Under the pieces are notes generated by a model, which searched no databases, had not been told where the DNA came from, and saw nothing but the letters and a program-made list of their open reading frames with translations. From the NCBI GenBank assembly GCA_030146445.1, contig JASLBT010000300.1:1-17720 (forward strand): a DNA stretch of 17,720 nt, written 5' to 3'. The DNA comes from Segetibacter sp. Lineage in GTDB: Bacteria > Bacteroidota > Bacteroidia > Chitinophagales > Chitinophagaceae. A program made the translations under genes and the position numbers. This document shows, piece by piece, positions 1 to 6,859 of this stretch (position 1 is the stretch's first letter; each line of letters starts with the position of its first letter).

Positions 1-306
1 GACGATGGCATTATACGACTGACGATGAACTTTATTTTGGGCATAAAACCTGGCTGGAGGATCAGGGATCACCGTTTTTGGCCCCAGCAAAGATGGCTCC
101 TGGGTGCCTGGAATCCTGAGGCTGTCCCACGACTTGCCGCCATTAACCGAGTAGAAGTAGAACCGGTTAGCGGGATTGTAGTAAACGTTTTTGTCGGGGT
201 AATAGTAAACTTCCGTTTCGTCCTCACCTGATTGCGTTGAGCAGCCTGCCACAAACAAAATGACCAAAATAAACGGGCAGGCAAAACGAAAAACAGCTGG
301 CGGCAT
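1..306 (-). CDS. Small lipoprotein of unknown function (3' end outside window)
   Basis: An open frame reads leftward from ATG (complement of 304-306) and stays open for 102 codons to the window edge, so the C-terminus is missing. The N-terminus is a clear lipoprotein signal: hydrophobic core PFILVILFVAG followed by Cys22 in the lipobox FVAGC. The mature part is rich in Tyr and Asn, with YYYPDKNVYYNPANRFYFY around residues 34-52 and SVNGGKSWDSL next. It resembles small hypothetical lipoproteins I associate with Bacteroidota, but I cannot assign a function. It is probably anchored in the periplasm or outer membrane. It lies downstream of, and in the same direction as, the decayed sigma-factor module, separated by about 130 bp in which I see no convincing promoter. 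The signal peptide and uninterrupted frame make it a credible gene; the plus-strand and other minus-strand frames here look like shadows. Confidence 0.72.
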   Translation of the reverse strand, partial: MPPAVFRFACPFILVILFVAGCSTQSGEDETEVYYYPDKNVYYNPANRFYFYSVNGGKSWDSLRIPGTQEPSLLGPKTVIPDPPARFYAQNKVHRQSYNAIV

Positions 307-435
307 AACGGGGTAAATTTGGCGTATAAGACTCAAAGACCATTCCAGCCGAAAAATTACCATTTCGTAAGCGAAGTATAAGCAAGCGAAATCTTAAAGT
401 TGTATAAAAAGCAACCAGTTGAGTCTCAGAGGTGT

Positions 436-1005
436 TCATGCCCGTTTCCCGCAGACTACCCGCCCATCATGCGCATCTTCGAGGGCAGAAAGATGAGCAC
501 CCGGGGCGGCGGCATTTTGATTAGCAGTTAGCTCGCTGTCGAGGTCTAAATAGCCTTTAGCCGCTTTAACTACAGATGAAATGTTGGGCTTTAAAAGCTG
601 ATTGTGTACGCCAGCCCCCATTTCTTTTGCGTTGTAAGGAGTACCGCGTGTTTGCTCCCGCCTGGTGACCAGGGTACTTTTGTGTTTCGTGGTGCTCGGG
701 TTTTTACTGACTGACCCGGCTGCTGCCGGTGAGTAACAGTCTTTTTGACGCTGACTCTTCTGATGCGGTCGCATTCGTAGGTGCTTTGGTTCGTTCCTCG
801 CTGCATAACCATGGAAGAGGGAGTAGAAGCAGCAACCACAACAGGTGAAGGAAATTTTTGTTATTGCGTTTTTCATACCCCTTGTCGTCCCGATCACCAT
901 CCATCCCTGCCAACACCTTATTAAAATCAGCCCGTCGGTTTTGAGGGGATAATCTTCGGCTGCCCGCCTCAATAGGTCATCTATATGGTCATCCACATGT
1001 AGCAT
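436..1005 (-). pseudogene. Frameshifted single-pass membrane protein, partner of an ECF sigma factor
   Basis: The gene starts at ATG (complement 1003-1005) or, as plausibly, GTG (complement 994-996), giving an acidic N-terminus, DDHIDDLLRRAAEDYPLKTDG. The expected continuation (ADFNKVLAGMDGD, then a charged stretch and the membrane segment FLHLLWLLLLLPLPWL) is in another frame, shifted by one base at a run of three C on the plus strand (931-933). That second frame stops at 704-706. Downstream, the original frame stays open to the TGA at 436-438 and gives a low-complexity polar tail, so a second shift near 715-760 is possible. The layout (short cytoplasmic N-terminus ending in a PLxTDGADxNKV-like motif, one helix, polar exterior) is what I associate with proteins encoded directly after ECF sigma genes in Bacteroidota. 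Any C-terminal outer-membrane-type domain is absent. A missing G could also be an assembly error. Confidence 0.55.
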
Positions 1006-1193
1006 ATTTCTGCTTCACGGTCGTTATTTTTTATAAAGTTTTGCAACTGGGTCCTTGCCTTCGAACGGTTCGACTTAGACGTACCTACTGCTATTCCCAG
1101 GCAGTTTGCGATCTCCTGGTGGGTAAATCCGTCGATGACGTACATATTAAAAACCACCCGATAACCCGGCGGCAGTTTTTTAATTTGTGGGTA
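981..1193 (-). pseudogene. ECF-type RNA polymerase sigma factor, only region 4 remains
   Basis: Reading leftward from 1190 to the TAG at 981-983 gives 69 residues with the signature of sigma-70 region 4: IKKLPPGYRVVFNMYVIDGF, then the helix-turn-helix THQEIANCLGIAVGTSKS and NRSKARTQLQ. This part binds the promoter -35 element. An intact ECF sigma factor is about 170-190 residues, so regions 2 and most of the linker are missing. The frame is closed at 1194-1196 by a TAA inside the G-rich repeat, and no start codon precedes the domain. The 3' end overlaps the start of the next gene by 15 to 25 bases, the translational-coupling layout normal for such pairs. In the canonical SKSxLxxAR motif the hydrophobic residue is Arg here (SKSNRSKAR), which also suggests decay. 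I am confident of the family and that it is truncated; I cannot say whether deletion or repeat expansion removed the 5' part. Confidence 0.75.
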
Positions 1194-1297
1194 TTATGGT
1201 ATTGGGTATTGAGGGATTGGGAGGAAGGTTGATAAGTTGAGAGGTGGGTATTGTGGGCTCGGGTATGGAGGATTGAGGTATTGAGGTATTGGGAAGA
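1185..1297. repeat. G-rich imperfect tandem repeat (units like GGTATTGAGGTATTGGG)
   Basis: About 110 bases on the plus strand consist almost only of G, A and T, built from degenerate 6-10 base units such as GGTATT, GGGATTGG, GAGGTATT and GGGTATTG. Examples are GGTATTGGGTATTGAGGGATTGG near 1198 and GGATTGAGGTATTGAGGTATTGGG near 1270-1292. C is nearly absent, unlike the surrounding sequence. It abuts the truncated end of the sigma factor remnant. No coding potential is evident. G-runs are frequent, so strand asymmetry or G-quadruplex-like behaviour is possible but not shown. Confidence 0.7.
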
Positions 1298-1331
1298 AGA
1301 AATTTGATCGAATTACGTTATTGTTTTGATT

Positions 1332-1351
1332 ACTGCAGTTTAAACTGCAGT
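1332..1351. promoter_or_regulatory. 20-bp perfect palindrome, candidate operator of the rhamnose operon
   Basis: The sequence ACTGCAGTTTAAACTGCAGT is its own reverse complement over all 20 bases. It also has internal order: two CTGCAG palindromes flank a central TTTAAA palindrome. It sits 131 bases upstream of the rhaT start codon and is not followed by a T-run, so a terminator is unlikely. Perfect symmetry and position suit a dimeric repressor or activator of the LacI or GntR type. No regulator gene is in the window, so the binding protein is unknown. I see no strong Bacteroidota -33/-7 promoter between it and rhaT; a weak TACTTTG lies near 1381-1389. The rest of the 1298-1482 leader shows no convincing gene. 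Confidence 0.55.
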
Positions 1352-1482
1352 GGAAGTTATAATAGCAACAACATCATCGTAATACTTTGAAAATAAAAGG
1401 CCATGATAGTGCATGATGCCGTGGTACTACATTACTTTTACTTTTAGTCTGTATTGAATAGCCATATAGAAAAAAACTGCTC

Positions 1483-2574
1483 ATGGGTGTTATTTTAGGG
1501 GTCATTTTCCATTTCATTGGAGGCTTCGCCTCCGGAAGTTTCTATATACCATTTAAAAAAGTAAAAGGTTGGGCATGGGAAAGCTACTGGATCATTGGTG
1601 GCATTTTCTCGTGGCTGATCGTACCACCTCTCGCCGCGTATTTAACCATTCCTAATTTTTCTGAAATTATCTCAAGCCAGAGCGCCAGTGTTCTGGGAAC
1701 TACCTATTTATTTGGCTTGCTTTGGGGTATAGGCGGACTTACGTACGGCCTGGGTGTTCGCTACCTTGGGGTTTCGCTTGGCAGCAGTATCATTCTTGGC
1801 CTCTGTATGGTATTTGGCTCTATTTTACCTTCCATCTATTACGACTTTTTTCCGCAAGACGGAAAAGATACTTTTACAACTTTCATGACAACCAATTGGG
1901 GGCTTACTGTAATGGCAGGCCTCGCCGTGTGCGTGTTGGGCATTATTGTATGTGGCAAGGCGGGCACCATGAAGGAACGTGAAATAAACTCCAGCGGAAC
2001 AGATCCCCATGGCATCGCCGTTGCAACAGAATACAAGTTTGGCCTTGGTATTTTTGTAGCTATTGTATCGGGAGTACTTAGTGCCTGTTTTAATTTTGGC
2101 ATCGAAGCAGGAAAGCCAATGGCAGATAGCGCCAATGAGTTGTGGAGGGCTGCCAACACAGCAGAAACCGGTAATTTTCTCTTCCAGAACAATGTAATCT
2201 ATGTTGTAGTTTTATGGGGCGGATTAACAACAAACCTGATTTGGTGTATGATTTTAAACGCACGTAATAAAACGTTTGGTGATTACACGAACAAAAACAC
2301 CCCGCTGGTAAATAATTACATCTTCTCTGCACTGGCAGGTGCTACCTGGTTTTTACAGTTTTTCTTTTACGGAATGGGCGAAAGCAAAATGGGCAATGGT
2401 GCAAGCTCATGGATACTTCACATGGCCTTTATCATACTCATTGCAAACTGCTGGGGCCTCGCGCTGAAAGAATGGAAAGGTGTAAGTAAAAAAACGTTTT
2501 CAACCGTAGTTGCCGGTATCCTTATTATCATACTTTCTGTATTGATAGTCGGTTATGGTAATTCGATCAAATAA
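1483..2574 (+). CDS. rhaT: L-rhamnose/H+ symporter RhaT
   Basis: The 363-residue product imports L-rhamnose across the inner membrane with protons. It matches enterobacterial RhaT along its length as I recall it: N-terminus GVIFHFIGGFASGSFYIPFK followed by a KVKGWAWESYW block (E. coli: FYAPFKKVKKWSWETMW), LFGLLWGIGGLTYGLGVRYLG at about 81-101, KPMADSANEL near 205-214, WFLQFFFYGMGESKMG near 287-302, SSWILHMAFIILIANCWGLAL and LKEWKGVSKK near the end. About ten hydrophobic helices can be picked out, the family number. The start follows an A-rich leader (GAAAAAAACTGCTC), usual for Bacteroidota. It opens the catabolic operon, 25 bp before the bifunctional aldolase/dehydrogenase gene. Confidence 0.96.
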   Translation: MGVILGVIFHFIGGFASGSFYIPFKKVKGWAWESYWIIGGIFSWLIVPPLAAYLTIPNFSEIISSQSASVLGTTYLFGLLWGIGGLTYGLGVRYLGVSLGSSIILGLCMVFGSILPSIYYDFFPQDGKDTFTTFMTTNWGLTVMAGLAVCVLGIIVCGKAGTMKEREINSSGTDPHGIAVATEYKFGLGIFVAIVSGVLSACFNFGIEAGKPMADSANELWRAANTAETGNFLFQNNVIYVVVLWGGLTTNLIWCMILNARNKTFGDYTNKNTPLVNNYIFSALAGATWFLQFFFYGMGESKMGNGASSWILHMAFIILIANCWGLALKEWKGVSKKTFSTVVAGILIIILSVLIVGYGNSIK

Positions 2575-2599
2575 TTTATAATTCTAAAACATACCTGAT

Positions 2600-4723
2600 A
2601 TGGCAGTGAATGCATCAACAAAGTTCAAGCATGTAAGCTACTTGTGGGATGACGCCAGGGCTTCGGCGCTTGAAGGTGACGAAGTAGCCTTATTGATTTA
2701 CCGGTCGAACCTTCTTGGCGCCGACCTGAGGCTCACCAACTACGGTGGCGGTAATACATCCTGTAAAGCAATGGCGAAAGATCCGTTGACCGGCGAGGAG
2801 AAAGAGATCATGTGGGTAAAAGGTTCCGGCGGCGACCTTGGAACATTAAAACGAAGTGGCCTGGCAGCTTTATATGTTGATCGCCTTCGCAGCCTTGCCA
2901 ACGTATATCGCGGCATTGAACACGAAGATGAAATGGTTGAGCTTTTTAACCATTGCATTTACGACCTCCAGTCGAAAGCGCCCTCTATCGATACACCGCT
3001 TCACGGCTTTCTGCCCTTTAAACATATCGACCATCTTCACCCCGATGCTGCAATTGCGATAGCTGCTGCAAAAGACGGTAAGCGCATCACCGAAGAACTG
3101 TTTAACGGAACAATCGGCTGGGTAGAATGGCAAAAACCCGGTTTCGACCTTGGTCTAAAAATGAAGCAGTGCCTCGATGCCAACCCTGGTATCCGTGGCA
3201 TCATGCTGGGCAGCCATGGCTTATTTACCTGGGGCGATACCGCTTATGAAAGCTATATGAATACGCTTGAAGTAATTGAGCGTTGTGCAGAATACCTCGA
3301 AGACAACTACGGCAAAAAAGGACCCGTTTTTGGCGGCCAGAAGATCGAAAGCCTTGCACCGGAACAACGAAAAAAACAGGCTGCTGCACTTGCGCCAATC
3401 TTACGCGGTTTTTGCTCGAGCCAAACCAGGATGATCGGTCACTTTACGGATGACGACCGCGTACTAACTTTCATCAACTCGAACGACCTTGAGCGACTCG
3501 CGCCAATGGGTACGAGTTGTCCCGACCACTTCTTGCGTACGAAGATCAGTCCGCTGGTGTTGGAACTCGAGCCAAACCAGGATCTCAGTGATGTAAACAG
3601 CATCAAGCAAAGCCTGGCTCCACATTTTGAAGAGTACCGGAAAATGTATTCTGAATATTACAATACCTGCAAACACGATAACAGCCCTGCTATCCGCGAC
3701 GCAAATCCCGTGGTGATCATCTATCCGGGGGTAGGCATGTTTACGTTTGCCAAAGACAAGCAAACGGCCCGTGTTGCAAATGAATTTTACATCAACGCCA
3801 TCAATGTAATGCGTGGCGCGGAAGCGATATCGGAGTATACTTCGTTACCCCGCCAGGAAGCATTTAACATCGAATACTGGTTGTTGGAAGAGGCCAAGCT
3901 GCAACGTATGCCAAAGCCAAAAGCGCTTTCCGGCAAAATTGCACTGGTCACCGGCAGTGCCGGCGGTATCGGTAAAGCAATCGCGAAGAAGTTTGCAGAA
4001 GAAGGTGCCTGCGTAATCATCAACGACATCAACACTGAAAGAATGGAAGGCGCGATGAGCGAGTTCCAGAAGACTTTTGGCCGCGACACGGCTGCGTCTA
4101 CCTTGCTCGACGTTACCAATGAGCAAACAATTGAAGCCGCTTTCGAGGCCGCTGCTCTTGCATTTGGTGGTATCGACATCATTGTGAATAATGCCGGTAT
4201 CAGCACGTCGAAGCCGCTGCAGGATCATACGATCGCCGACTGGGATAAGTTGTACGACATCCTGGTTAAGGGCCAGTTCCTGGTATCAAAAGCCGGTACG
4301 AATATCCTGCGTAAACAGGCACTTGGTGGCGACATCATCAACATCGTATCAAAGAACTCTGTAGTTGCGGGACCGAACAATGCCGGTTACGGCTCTGCAA
4401 AAGCTGCCCAGGCGCACCTCACGAGGTTGCTTGCTGCAGAATTGGGCGGAGATAAAGTACGGGTGAACACGGTTAATCCCGATGCTGTAATTGCCGACTC
4501 GAACATTTGGGCAGGTGGATGGGCCGAGGGCCGGGCAAAAGCCTACGGTATCACCGTTGAAGAACTTCCCGCGTATTATGCCAAGCGCACGCTGATGAAC
4601 GAAACGATCCTTCCCGACGATATTGCAAACGCCTGCTTTGTATTCGTTGGCGGACTATTGAACAAGTCGACCGGTAACATCCTAAACGTTGACGGCGGCG
4701 TTGCAGCAGCATTCGTAAGATAA
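2600..4723 (+). CDS. rhaEW: Bifunctional L-rhamnulose-1-phosphate aldolase / L-lactaldehyde dehydrogenase
   Basis: This 707-residue fusion carries two pathway steps. The N-terminal half (about 20-420) is a class II, zinc-dependent aldolase domain: LTNYGGGNTSCK at 45-56, GSGGDL at 75-80, and candidate metal ligands in the KHIDHLHPDA cluster (His142, His145, His147) and GSHGLFTWGD (His206). It should cleave L-rhamnulose-1-phosphate to dihydroxyacetone phosphate and L-lactaldehyde. The C-terminal part (about 437-707) is a short-chain dehydrogenase: cofactor motif TGSAGGIG at about 451-458, NNAG at about 530-533, and a catalytic Ser584-Tyr597-Lys601 set with the family's 13-residue Ser-Tyr spacing. 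It probably oxidises lactaldehyde to lactate with NAD+. Domain order and length match the known RhaEW-type fusions. Cytoplasmic; between rhaT and rhaM. The direction of the dehydrogenase reaction (lactate or 1,2-propanediol) is not visible from sequence. Confidence 0.93.
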   Translation: MAVNASTKFKHVSYLWDDARASALEGDEVALLIYRSNLLGADLRLTNYGGGNTSCKAMAKDPLTGEEKEIMWVKGSGGDLGTLKRSGLAALYVDRLRSLANVYRGIEHEDEMVELFNHCIYDLQSKAPSIDTPLHGFLPFKHIDHLHPDAAIAIAAAKDGKRITEELFNGTIGWVEWQKPGFDLGLKMKQCLDANPGIRGIMLGSHGLFTWGDTAYESYMNTLEVIERCAEYLEDNYGKKGPVFGGQKIESLAPEQRKKQAAALAPILRGFCSSQTRMIGHFTDDDRVLTFINSNDLERLAPMGTSCPDHFLRTKISPLVLELEPNQDLSDVNSIKQSLAPHFEEYRKMYSEYYNTCKHDNSPAIRDANPVVIIYPGVGMFTFAKDKQTARVANEFYINAINVMRGAEAISEYTSLPRQEAFNIEYWLLEEAKLQRMPKPKALSGKIALVTGSAGGIGKAIAKKFAEEGACVIINDINTERMEGAMSEFQKTFGRDTAASTLLDVTNEQTIEAAFEAAALAFGGIDIIVNNAGISTSKPLQDHTIADWDKLYDILVKGQFLVSKAGTNILRKQALGGDIINIVSKNSVVAGPNNAGYGSAKAAQAHLTRLLAAELGGDKVRVNTVNPDAVIADSNIWAGGWAEGRAKAYGITVEELPAYYAKRTLMNETILPDDIANACFVFVGGLLNKSTGNILNVDGGVAAAFVR

Positions 4724-4732
4724 CCTACTCCT

Positions 4733-4758
4733 GGTCTCCGGCTTTGTAGCCGGAGACC
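4733..4758 (+). promoter_or_regulatory. Strong hairpin between the aldolase/dehydrogenase gene and rhaM
   Basis: GGTCTCCGGCT and AGCCGGAGACC form a perfect 11-bp, GC-rich stem around a TTGT loop. It begins 10 bases after the upstream stop codon and ends 22 bases before the rhaM ATG. No T-run follows (TTAACCTTATAG), so it is not a classic intrinsic terminator. It may protect the upstream mRNA from 3' exonucleases, cause partial termination, or tune the ratio of upstream to downstream proteins. The structure is certain; the role is inferred. Confidence 0.7.
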
Positions 4759-4780
4759 TTAACCTTATAGCCCAGTCTCC

Positions 4781-5095
4781 ATGTATCGCGTTGCCTTTAA
4801 AATGCAGTTGTTCCCCGGGTACGAAGAAGAGTACAAAAAGCGCCATGATGACCTTTGGCCCGAGCTTGCAGATCTGTTAAAAGCAACCGGCATTCACGAG
4901 TATTCGATCTTTCTTGATGAGGCTTCGCACAGCCTTTTTGGCTTTATGAAAGCAGAGGATCCTTCTGCACTCAACGATCTTCCCAGCCACGCGGTCATGC
5001 AGCGTTGGTGGAAATATATGGGAGACATCATGGCGTCGAACCCGGATAACTCTCCCGTAAGCACCCCGTTGAAAGAAGTATTTTACTTACCTTAA
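4781..5095 (+). CDS. rhaM: L-rhamnose mutarotase RhaM
   Basis: The 104-residue product interconverts the alpha and beta anomers of L-rhamnose, feeding the isomerase the form it uses. It has the length of E. coli RhaM (104) and shares its key blocks: RHDDLWPELADLLK (21-34) with the active-site His22 and Tyr18 of EEEYKKRH, QRWWKYMGDIM at about 73-83, and the C-terminal NPDNSPVSTPLKEVFYLP, nearly identical to the E. coli ending. The fold is a dimeric alpha/beta ferredoxin-like barrel in the cytoplasm. The gene lies 12 bp upstream of rhaI and is surely co-transcribed with it. Confidence 0.97.
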   Translation: MYRVAFKMQLFPGYEEEYKKRHDDLWPELADLLKATGIHEYSIFLDEASHSLFGFMKAEDPSALNDLPSHAVMQRWWKYMGDIMASNPDNSPVSTPLKEVFYLP

Positions 5096-5107
5096 ACACA
5101 TCTGACC

Positions 5108-6382
5108 ATGCCATTCGAAAAATATAAAATAGAGGAACATAACAACGCTCAGCAAAAGGAACATAAGCGCAGGTTCGAGTTTGCCGCCGAAGGTGTAAAG
5201 GACCTGAAAACGGTATTAAAAAAGCTGGAGGTTTTCCAGGTGGCCATACCCAGCTGGGCGCTTGGAACCGGGGGAACGAGGTTTGGCCGCTTTGCCGGAG
5301 CCGGAGAGCCCCGCAGCCTGGAAGAAAAAATTGAAGACGTTGGTTTATTGCATGCACTCAACAAATCGAGCGGCGCCATTTCGCTGCACATTCCCTGGGA
5401 TATCCCGGAAAACCCCAAATCGATAAAAGCCCTCGCTGCCCAGCATGGCCTACGTTTCGATGCGGTAAACTCAAATACCTTCCAGGACCAGCAAACACAG
5501 GAATTAAGTTACAAATACGGCTCGCTTCAGCATGTTGATAAAGCGGTACGCAAACAGGCTATCGAACACAATATACAGGTGATCAAGCAGGGGATAGAGC
5601 TTGGCTCCGACTCTCTGACCGTCTGGCTGGCCGATGGCTCATCTTTTCCCGGGCAGTTAAACTTTCGTAAAGCGTACGAAAATACCCTCGATAGCTTAAG
5701 GGAAATTTACGAGGCCCTCCCTGGCGACTGGAAGCTGTTCCTCGAATACAAAGCATATGAACCGAACTTTTATTCTACCACCGTGGCCGACTGGGGACAG
5801 TCGTATTCGATGGTAAGCAAGCTGGGAAAAAAGGCATATACCCTTGTCGATCTTGGCCACCATCTTCCAAATGCAAACATCGAGCAGATCGTATCGCTGC
5901 TGTTGAACGAAGGAAAGCTGGGTGGCTTTCATTTTAACGACTCGAAATACGGCGACGACGACCTTACCGTTGGCAGTATAAATCCTTACCAGTTATTCCT
6001 GATCTTTTATGAGCTGGTATCGGGTATGGATGAAAAAGGCATGAACCATGCTACAGACCTTGGCTGGATGATCGATGCATCGCACAATGTAAAAGATCCT
6101 CTCGAGGACTTGTTGCAGTCGGTCGACGCGATCAAAATAGCTTATGCGCAAGCATTGCTCGTAGACGCTGATGAGTTAGAAGCAGCACGGGCAGCAAACG
6201 ATGTGGTAAAAGCACAGGAGATTTTGCAGAATGCCTATCGCACCGATGTTCGCCCGCTCGTGGCTGAGTCGCGCCTGCGTGCAGGAGCAGCACTGGAACC
6301 CCTTAAACTATTCCGTGAACTTGCTGTTCGCGAGGACCTGATCAGAACACGTGGAAGAAAAACAGTTGCCACCGGACTCTAA
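5108..6382 (+). CDS. rhaI: L-rhamnose isomerase, Pseudomonas stutzeri type
   Basis: The 424-residue TIM-barrel enzyme converts L-rhamnose to L-rhamnulose. It belongs to the L-RhI type known from Pseudomonas stutzeri (about 430 residues), not the E. coli RhaA type: note VAIPSWALGTGGTRFGRF at 45-62 and ISLHIPWDIPENP at 91-103. Probable divalent-metal ligands are in the expected order: Glu213 (LFLEYKAYEPN), Asp248 (YTLVDLGHHLP), His275 (GGFHFNDSKYGDDD, with Asp278) and Asp323 (DLGWMIDASHN). All are intact, so it should be active. These enzymes often accept several aldoses, so side activities are possible. It is the last gene before a probable terminator, 48 bp after the stop codon. Confidence 0.94.
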   Translation: MPFEKYKIEEHNNAQQKEHKRRFEFAAEGVKDLKTVLKKLEVFQVAIPSWALGTGGTRFGRFAGAGEPRSLEEKIEDVGLLHALNKSSGAISLHIPWDIPENPKSIKALAAQHGLRFDAVNSNTFQDQQTQELSYKYGSLQHVDKAVRKQAIEHNIQVIKQGIELGSDSLTVWLADGSSFPGQLNFRKAYENTLDSLREIYEALPGDWKLFLEYKAYEPNFYSTTVADWGQSYSMVSKLGKKAYTLVDLGHHLPNANIEQIVSLLLNEGKLGGFHFNDSKYGDDDLTVGSINPYQLFLIFYELVSGMDEKGMNHATDLGWMIDASHNVKDPLEDLLQSVDAIKIAYAQALLVDADELEAARAANDVVKAQEILQNAYRTDVRPLVAESRLRAGAALEPLKLFRELAVREDLIRTRGRKTVATGL

Positions 6383-6430
6383 AAAGCAGTTGCTTGATAA
6401 ACAACTTCAATGACCTGAAAGTAAACGAAC

Positions 6431-6470
6431 GCCGGTGACCCTTTTTTTATGGTACCGGCATTTGTTTTTT
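6431..6470 (+). terminator. Probable intrinsic terminator after rhaI
   Basis: GCCGGTGACC (6431-6440) pairs with GGTACCGGC (6451-6459): nine base pairs with one bulged G and a loop of CTTTTTTTAT. It is followed by a T-rich tract, ATTTGTTTTTT (6460-6470). It lies 48 bases after the rhaI stop, a natural 3' end for the rhaT-rhaI transcript. The stem is moderate, so some read-through to the kinase is possible. Confidence 0.55.
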
Positions 6471-6479
6471 GTGGATCAT

Positions 6480-6677
6480 CGTTGCGTCGCATTTCGTTCA
6501 TCGGCAACGCAGTGATTGAGCAAACGATTGCAGTAGCGCACATCAGCGAACACATCATTTCTGCTGTTCGAAAACAGCAACAATTGGTACCCGAACATGC
6601 TTTAAACTATTGGCAGCTGGCTTATAATGTGTGAGTTTGTCGCTGCGTAATGGGGCTGTGGTACAAAAGTGCGACGC
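6480..6677. repeat. Two inverted copies of a dispersed intergenic element (GCGTCGCA core)
   Basis: A forward copy begins with CGTTGCGTCGCA (6480-6491); a reverse copy ends at 6661-6677 (complement GCGTCGCACTTTTGTAC). The second matches 16 of 17 bases with 15812-15828 in the susC-susD gap, where the core is again preceded by CGTT; further match (CATTRCG) occurs about ten bases beyond in both. A small perfect hairpin, TGCTGTT-CGAA-AACAGCA (6562-6579), lies between the copies. Short open frames here lack codon-usage support and I regard them as non-coding. This covers most of the 6383-6859 spacer; no gene is credible there, and the 130 bases before the kinase hold no clear promoter. Confidence 0.5.
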
Positions 6678-6730
6678 CCGTCCGACTGCCCGTCCGACAG
6701 GCGCAGCCGGGCGGGCGCAGCGGGCGGGCA
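6676..6730. repeat. GC-rich double tandem repeat able to fold on itself
   Basis: GCCCGTCCGAC occurs twice in tandem (6676-6686 and 6688-6698, one base apart), followed by GCAGCCGGGCGGGC (6703-6716) and GCAGCGGGCGGGC (6717-6729). The first pair is roughly complementary to the second: TGCCCGTCCG (6687-6696) pairs with CGGGCGGGCA (6721-6730) over ten positions with one G-U pair. The block is far richer in G and C than its surroundings and touches the reverse copy of the dispersed element. A REP-like mobile repeat or a local structure is possible. Confidence 0.6.
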
Positions 6731-6859
6731 ACGATTTCGCGCAGGGAATCAAAAGCCGGGTCCATAAAAATGATTAAATTTTTTAGCGGCGTGGTGTACT
6801 GCTGAAGGGCTTTCGTTATTCCGGAACGCCCAAATTTTAACCCTAAAACTTCGCGGATT

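Noticed and set aside
1404..1448. 14-codon open frame (MIVHDAVVLHYFYF) in the rhaT leader, a possible leader peptide
   Set aside because: No run of regulatory codons and no attenuator-like alternative hairpins next to it.
6555..6752. Minus-strand open frame of about 65 codons over the GC-rich repeat
   Set aside because: Made almost wholly of repeat sequence, with low-complexity Arg/Ala/Pro content and no domain.
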